From Limonium bicolor (lineage: Eukaryota; Streptophyta; Magnoliopsida; Caryophyllales; Plumbaginaceae): 64,000 nt of DNA. Location: NCBI GenBank assembly GCA_023374045.1, contig CM041783.1:127845503-127909502 (forward strand). The letters run 5' to 3'. Position numbers and translations under genes: made by a program. Within the stretch, counting starts at the first letter, position 1. Every line of letters begins with the position of its first letter. Positions 58,959 to 64,000 of the stretch are shown piece after piece. The notes under the pieces were generated by a model. That model was not told the origin of the DNA and searched no databases. It saw only the letters and a program-made list of their open reading frames with translations.

Positions 58959-59819
58959 AAAGTGGTATCAGAGCGGAGTAAACCGCTCTGATGACGAGAT
59001 AACTAGGGTTAAGACAGTGAGCTTAGGATTTGGGAAAATTTGGGAAACGTTTGTGAGGTGCGAAACGTCTGTGTCTTAATGAATTATGTATTGGCAGAGC
59101 CTTTGGCCTGCAAGTGTAAGCCCTGGGGCACACACAAAGTTGATTGTATTATGGTGCCTTATTGAGAAAACGAACGGAATACCGACATCGTGGGTGGTGT
59201 GACTAGGAAGCTGACCAAGGGCTAAGGCCCGGGAATATTACCCCTGTTAGGGTCCGACTGAGAGCTCGGCCAGGAGGAGACACAAACGTCATGGATCATT
59301 GGCGACAGTCCGCTTTCATGGGAAGTCCAGTACGAACCTACCGCCGACAGTACCCCCGTCCAAGCCACCGCCAACCCAATGAGTATAATAACTAACACTA
59401 GACCATATAATCCCCGAATATTGGAAAAAATGGCTACTAAGCCAACAGACCGTCTAAACACTCTCACTCGCAGTTGAATGAATAATTCCTGCTCCTGTAA
59501 CACTAATACAACCTCAACTTCATACCTCCATTGACGCAAGCGACGTGCTAATAGCACTGCCAGAGGCGAGCTCCATTACTACTACAACATAGTGGAAGGA
59601 CACCCATAACATCAGGGCAAGCGTACCGAGAGCACGATTAACTCGACGGCACCCGTCACCCGTAGGGGGACCTTTAACCACCAAACGTAACAATAAATTA
59701 ATAAAAAAGATAATTGAGAAAATCACACAAATTAAAAGAACTTTTGTGGGAGAATACCGTCCTAAATTATGTTCAAACTTCAAACTTCAACTTGTGTGCA
59801 CCAATACCGTGACACTAGG
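58959..59819 (+). mobile_element. Element E interior, 5' fragment with PBS hairpin
   Basis: PBS TGGTATCAGAGC at 58963-58974. Dyad ATCAGAGCGG-AGTAAA-CCGCTCTGAT at 58967-58992. The remaining 0.8 kb shows no convincing gag frame and is cut by LTR H. Confidence 0.75.
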
Positions 59820-62800
59820 GGAAATACCCTAACCTTTAAAAAATTAATTAAATGATCTATTAATGATCTAAATGATTAATAAACACCTAAATATTTTTGG
59901 GGAACTCTAAAAAAAAAGTCTCAACAAGCAAAACACGCCTTAAGATCGGTAAAGCCAAAAATGTGCTTTAAGACACCATAAAGATTGTATGACCTCAAAT
60001 AGGATCCAAAGTGGATTCCTAAGTATTATAATGAAGTAAAAGACATAACAAAACCATTCTCAAGGAGAACTAAGCTCAGGAGCACCCTGCGACACAAAAC
60101 GTGCACTAAAAAACCTTAAAGCACGTTTTTGTGAGATTGCCTTTTAAATTGATTTTTAATGGGCTTAAAATTATAATTATCCTTAAATATGATATTTTAT
60201 CATGTTATATCATATTAGGAATTTAATTCCAAATTTTACAGATTTTTACAAATTTAATATTAAAATATTATATAAAACCCCGAAGTGGGGCCCACAGGAG
60301 TCAAATTGACCAAGTATGGTCAATGGGCCTAAAATGACCCTTAACCCCTTGGTGGCCGGCTGCATTAAGGGAGGAGACAGCATGCAATTATTTGGAGACA
60401 AATGATACCTAATGTGTTTACTTTTATAAAAATAAGTTACTTTTTCACATTAATTCAACCTTATCATCATTCCCACCTTCTCCTTTCTTCCTTGTCCGAT
60501 CTTCACACATCCCAGCCGAGCTCCCCCTTCCTCTCAAGCTCTCCAAGCTTGTTCTTGAACATGGAAGGCAAATCTAGCTCTTAAGTCCTTAAGGTAAGTG
60601 TTTTAATGTCATTTTAATGTCATTTTTAGCCCTTTTTCTTCATCTTCACTACAAGACCAAAATTTTCGTGGCTCATCAATTCCTATGGCTTATTCTCAGT
60701 ATTCTAAGCTTAGAACAAGAGCTAAACTCGGTTGAGATCAGTAGAGGGACCAAGGTTGTCCAAATCTACATTTTAAGGTAAAAATGTGCTTTAAGCTCAT
60801 AACTTTTGATTCCTTTCGAGTTTGGCTGTGAAATTTTGGTCATAGCTTCATCTTCTCCTCCATTTCGTGTAGAATCTGTTGGTGAGTCATTTGGAGCAAG
60901 GGTGACCAAGATCCAAGAGAAATACTCTCTTTTAAGGCCATTTTCCAAGGTAAAACCTAGTAACAAGGTAATATTTCGAGATCTAACTAATTCCTATGTC
61001 AATATGTTGGATCTAACACCTTGTGGTGTGTTTGGTTCAGGTCGAAAATACCTAGAACTTCCCTTGCATTTTTAAGGTGATTTTTGCCTTAAATCTTACA
61101 TTAATTATTCCTTATGGTTAAGCTCAAGCTTGGAGTGTAACCATATCTTGTTTTTGTGTATTAAACATGTCTAAATCAAGTGGTGATTTTTCCTAGAGGT
61201 GGCCGAGAGCATACAAGGATAGATCAAGGTATAAACACCTTAAACTTATGATTTTTGCAATCTCTAAGTATATATATATATATGGCCGAGAGTGAACATA
61301 CACATATAGGTCATATTGACCTAAAATGTAAAAAAATGGCTAAGATAAATTAAGCTAGTCATTTAAGAGATTTAATTAACATAATGGTCAAATTATGACA
61401 TTATGTGGAGAAATAATTAAACCATGGAGGGCCGAATATATTGCTATATTTTGAGACATTTATTGTGTAATTTATTTTGCAAGATCAAGGTTGTAATAAG
61501 GCCATGTCATTAGGCCATTTTAATTTAAGTTTATAAGCTTATTTAGTTTTATTTATGCTTATAATTAAAGTTGGGGCCAATTCGTAATTATTAAGGAATT
61601 AGAAAAGCCGTGGGTAATTTAGAGCAATTTAGGGTTTTTAAATGAATTTAATAAAAATTATAACATTTTATAAAGTTTTGGGTCAAAATTGTAAAAATAG
61701 AAAAGTATAGGTCATTATTTGTAATTACCGAAAAATGGTTCCCATTTGGTATTAGGGGTCAAAGTTGACTATATAGAGACTCTTGACCAAGTTTAGAAAA
61801 TTTAAGAAATTAAAATACTACCTTATAATGAGATACTTACTAAATTGTAAAAGATTTATAAGGGTTTGGGGTGGTAATGTAATTACCGAGAATTAAGGGT
61901 AGTAAATGGAGTTTAGTAAAGTCCTTAAGTTATTAGAAATTTTTAGAAGTTTATTTGGTTAAATTTGGAGTTCATGTGAATTATATAAGTATAATATATG
62001 GTATTTTATGACATTGTTATAAATAGGTAACAAATGTATAAAAACCGTGAATTAAAAGAAGTATAAGGTTAGGAATAATGTTTATAACCTTTTGGTATAG
62101 TTTGGTATTTTTGGAATGGTATATAAGGTTTTATAAAGATATATGTATAATATATAGTTTTAATGGGGTTAGAAAACTATGTATTATAAATTGGAATTGA
62201 ATTGTGAGTTTATAGAAGTTTAATGGTTATAAGTGAAAACCGAAAATACTAAGGCTGTTTGGTATTTAAAAACAAAATATAACTATAGGCTATAATTGTT
62301 AATGATTTAAATGTCATAAGATATGTTATATAACTATAAGATGACATTATATTAATTAAGAGGTGGATTTTATAAATATTTAAGAACATGGGTGCTGTTC
62401 GAAAAATAATAACATTTTTAAATGGAATTTATAATATGGTTTTTAATGTTATAAGAGTTATAACATTTATAATATGAGAGTATTCATTAAAAAGAATGAA
62501 TATAGATTATGAGACTTACCATATAATAAATAGTTCCATAATACACACATATAAATAAATATATGTAGTAGTGTAGAAAATGTGACATGGTTCAATAATC
62601 ATAAATTATCATAATTAAATGATAATAGTTAAGGAGAAAAGAATTATAAACATTAGATATGGAAATTCTAAAGTTAAGAGTATTCATGGGATAATAAGGA
62701 TCCTAGATATTAAGAGTATAGTTTACAGATGAATTATACCACATGAAATATAAAAAAAAAAGAGACAAACCTTAGAAAAATAAATACTAAGGTAAGATGC

Positions 62801-64000
62801 ATAGTGCATGACAAAGGATCACACATACAATAATGAAACAAACTGTATGATGTACAAACAAACATTAAGTTACATGCGATAACAAGTTTAACAACAACTA
62901 TACTAATATACAAACAAGACTACGCGTGTAATATAACACCTTTTCCCAATCTCGAGTTAAACCTAAAACCCGACAACATTGATAGTTAATAACGGGGGGT
63001 AAACCGGGAGGTGTTAGTGACGGTACGGGGTACCGTAGGATTGTGTTGTTATACAGTATGCTAATCAGTAGCATTGTGTATTGTTTAGTTCGTTAGAGAC
63101 TACACAAGGAGCATAGGATCTTGCTGATTCATACTCCACCGTAATACACCAGGGTGAACGGTATGTTGTTATGTGTCTCTGATTGTCTCTGAGGGCTTCC
63201 TCAGTTCAGACTTCTGTGTGATCTGTGATAAGATTGTTTGTCTGAATGTTTAATTTAAAATGCATGATCTTTATATTTATAGCTGCTCATTATTTACTGT
63301 TGATGAGTTAACAGTATTGGTTCGTATATAACCTATATATAAAACGAACTAGCGGCTATGGTGCTATCTTATACGAAAAATAAGGAACGTCAGAAAAACG
63401 TTGTAGCACTAGGATAATAATACATATATATTATCCAAGACTTTCATACGGAGCATTGGCCTTTCTATACGCCGCTCTCGTATCTAACACTGGATCCCGA
63501 GTTTACAGACTCCGGATTGGACTAATGATCTTGGTGCTGTGTTAGAAAATTTGGTAATGCGATGCGATGGTATAATTAAGTAAATAATGAATGGAAGTAA
63601 AGCCAAGAGGATGTGGCTCTTGGTGCGCGCTGTGATCACAAAAACGATACCAGGATGTCCGCGTACGGGTCCGCAAGTATCAAGAAAATTTCCCGTGAGC
63701 TAGAATGGCTCGTTGGTCGGAGACTCTACCGTTGGAGTGGCTACTGCCGTGGGTGACCCGCCATATTATATGGGTAACTAGAGACATGTCGTTTTAATGA
63801 GACAATGTCACTAGGTATAACTGAACAATAAAACATTTGAGAATTATACAGTGGCGAACAATATTGGCTTCTACACCATGGACGAGAATTAATACTTATT
63901 GTTACTCTCGTTGTTTCGCTTATTGTTCATTGGTTTACTTGTGGTATATTATGTGTGCTGATGGTTGTTGTTGTTATATGGATTACTGTTGTTTATTTTA
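59820..64000 (+). repeat. LTR H (truncated by window end)
   Basis: Starts GGAAATACCCTAACC, a decayed TGAAATACCC. Landmarks in order match D in reverse: a U3 dyad-like AACGTGC...GCACGTT (60097-60126), a cluster of AAGGTAA donors (60589, 60775, 60948, 60966), an AT-rich middle, and the D/E-like 3' third from about 63000 (for example GTGAACGGTATG...CTGAGGGCTTCCTCAG near 63153-63206). No PPT precedes it, so it is more likely inserted in E than E's own 3' LTR. No gene is seen in it. Confidence 0.75.

Overview
The window is plant DNA, most likely from an angiosperm with a large repeat-rich genome. It is made almost entirely of nested Ty3/gypsy LTR retrotransposons. I see no ordinary host gene, rRNA, true tRNA gene or CRISPR array. 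All LTRs share the termini TGAAATACCC...GGGGTGTTACA (the start of H has decayed; E ends GTTTACA). All visible primer-binding sites match plant initiator tRNA-Met (TGGTATCAGAGC).

Layout, outermost first. Element G (+ strand) lies at 1-1294, 44131-45194, 50786-51031 and in a 3' LTR at 51032-52470. Element C (- strand, 1295-44130) is inserted in G. Element B (+ strand, 5679-34659, target duplication GTTTC) is inserted in C's left LTR. Element A (- strand, 9993-24509, target duplication ACAAG) is inserted in B's 5' LTR. A 5.6 kb solo LTR (D, 45195-50785, duplication TCTAA) also sits in G. Element E (6.5 kb LTR, 52471-58958) interrupts G's 3' LTR, and another LTR (H, from 59820 to the window end) follows a short piece of E's interior.

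Element A is the only one with substantial coding capacity. It is a Tekay/Del-like chromovirus by domain order and C-terminus: gag with CCHC knuckles, protease, RT, RNase H, integrase, GPY/F and a chromodomain remnant. Between gag and protease it carries an extra gene, a complete catalytic domain of an AlkB-type (plant ALKBH1-like) 2-oxoglutarate/Fe(II) dioxygenase. It is flanked by intron-like segments, and two candidate splice acceptors, one before and one after it, have the same phase. This suggests alternative Gag-AlkB and Gag-Pol mRNAs. Two further short GT-AG introns restore the gag frame exactly. The present copy has several frameshifts and a stop beside the RT catalytic aspartates, so it is recently dead as a whole, although the 210-codon AlkB frame and the 513-codon RNase H/integrase frame are open.

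Elements B, C and G have about 5 kb interiors (G only partly visible) that are decayed chromovirus pol without open frames, yet the two LTRs of B and of C are nearly identical. They look like non-autonomous elements that moved using proteins supplied in trans, plausibly from a relative of A. The families also share RNA or DNA structures whose stems change sequence but keep pairing: a hairpin over the primer-binding site, GC-rich LTR hairpins followed by CAGA, a hairpin in front of a second internal polypurine tract, and a U3 dyad.
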